From Fidelibacterota bacterium (GTDB lineage Bacteria > Fidelibacterota > Marinisomatia > Marinisomatales > TCS55): a stretch of DNA of 7,427 nucleotides. The translations under genes and the position numbers were made by a program. The notes under the pieces were generated by a model. The model was not told where the DNA came from. It did no database searches and saw only the letters and a list, made by a program, of their open reading frames with translations. How positions within the stretch are numbered: the stretch's first letter is position 1; each line of letters opens with the position of its first letter. Positions 6,726 through 7,427 of the stretch are shown here, one piece after another. Location: assembly GCA_002704905.1 (NCBI GenBank), contig PAIR01000055.1, forward strand, positions 1-7,427. Reading direction: 5' to 3'.

Positions 6726-7427
6726 CTATTCGAAAAGTGATGATTCTTTTGCAAGGAGAACTTTAGCTTTTTCTTGTTCAAACAAATTTTCAGGGGAGAC
6801 ATTTGGTAATACAGTTGGGTTTGCATTCAATACCATTTGTAAGTCTTTTATAAATTCTTCTCGATTACCACTTTTGGTATGGAGGTATTCAGCTCTCATC
6901 ACATATGTGCCCATGAAATTTGGGCTACCTAAGATTGCTTTATCAAAGTTATTAACAGAATAACTTAAATCTAATCCAGGAAGTCGAGCATAAATCCCGC
7001 CAAAAATCCGGTTGGCTCCATGATAAAAGAAATCTGGTTGGAGTGCAAGGATACGATGTAGAGACGTTTCAATTACATCGCGCGATTGTAACCGCACCAT
7101 GACAGGCTTTGTGATAAGATATTTCGAAAAGTTAGATATCCACCAATACAATAGAGGAACCATTTCCAGTGACATATTTTCTATACCAGCTATCAATTTT
7201 GCTGTTGAATCTCCATCTGAAAGTGCAACTCCTTCTTGATATGCATCTGTAGAAATAATGAACTCCCATGCTGTTTCCATGCCTTCTAGAAAGAGAGAGT
7301 CAGATCGAATCTCATTTGGTTCAATATAATAGCCAAGGAAATGACATGCTCGAGCGTAAAGTGATGCAACCTCACCATTATCAGGATTCAGAACATTTGC
7401 TTTAGAAAGAAACAGCTTTGCCATCTC
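6726..7427 (-). CDS. TatT-like TRAP-transporter-associated helical protein (5' partial)
   Basis: Resembles the TRAP transporter TatT component family, TPR-like all-helical (often lipo-) proteins studied in Treponema (Tp0956), which pair with a periplasmic substrate-binding protein. Visible family features are ASLYARACHFLGYY (20-33 from the first visible Met), VPLLYWWISNFSKYL (89-103), a repeat-like LHRILALQPDFFYHGANRIFGGIYARLPG (122-150), FDKAILGSPNF, YVMRAEYLHTKSGNREEF (174-191) and the ending EQEKAKVLLAKESSLF. The frame stays open to the right edge (codon 7425-7427 is GAG), so the Met at 7424 is probably internal and any signal peptide or lipobox is outside the window. Full-length members are around 300 residues, so roughly 50-80 are missing. 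No TRAP permease or substrate-binding gene is visible here. The call rests on recalled family patterns; a generic TPR protein is the alternative. Confidence 0.72.
   Translation of the reverse strand, partial: EMAKLFLSKANVLNPDNGEVASLYARACHFLGYYIEPNEIRSDSLFLEGMETAWEFIISTDAYQEGVALSDGDSTAKLIAGIENMSLEMVPLLYWWISNFSKYLITKPVMVRLQSRDVIETSLHRILALQPDFFYHGANRIFGGIYARLPGLDLSYSVNNFDKAILGSPNFMGTYVMRAEYLHTKSGNREEFIKDLQMVLNANPTVLPNVSPENLFEQEKAKVLLAKESSLFE

Overview
This AT-rich window holds seven protein genes and no RNA genes, mobile elements or CRISPR arrays. It comes from a Gram-negative bacterium. The secreted Asp-box propeller, the TatT-like helical protein and the low GC would fit an FCB-group or Marinimicrobia-like (often marine) lineage, but nothing in the window fixes the taxon.

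Layout: four genes on the + strand (1-3071) converge on three genes on the - strand (7427-3112), with only 40 bases between the two groups. The + strand has the C-terminal half of aspartyl-tRNA synthetase (aspS, cut by the left edge). After a 99-base gap with a possible promoter comes a tight group: a small Cupin_3-type protein, a nucleosidase of the MTA/SAH-nucleosidase superfamily, and a radical SAM protein of the spore photoproduct lyase (SPL) family. The last two overlap by 32 bases and both seem to start at TTG.

The - strand, read right to left, has a TatT-like (TRAP-transporter-associated) helical protein cut by the right edge, a two-CBS-domain protein, and a 1033-residue exported protein with eleven Asp-box (BNR) repeats.

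The most interesting part is the nucleosidase/SPL-like pair. Radical SAM enzymes that use SAM as a consumed co-substrate release 5'-deoxyadenosine, which MTA/SAH nucleosidases can cleave, so the overlap suggests an enzyme coupled to its by-product scavenger. The SPL-like protein keeps the CX3CX2C iron-sulfur motif. By my from-memory alignment, however, it has Tyr where B. subtilis SPL has the H-donor Cys141 and Phe where it has Tyr99, so its substrate or chemistry may differ from spore photoproduct repair. This is inference; the individual family calls are well supported.
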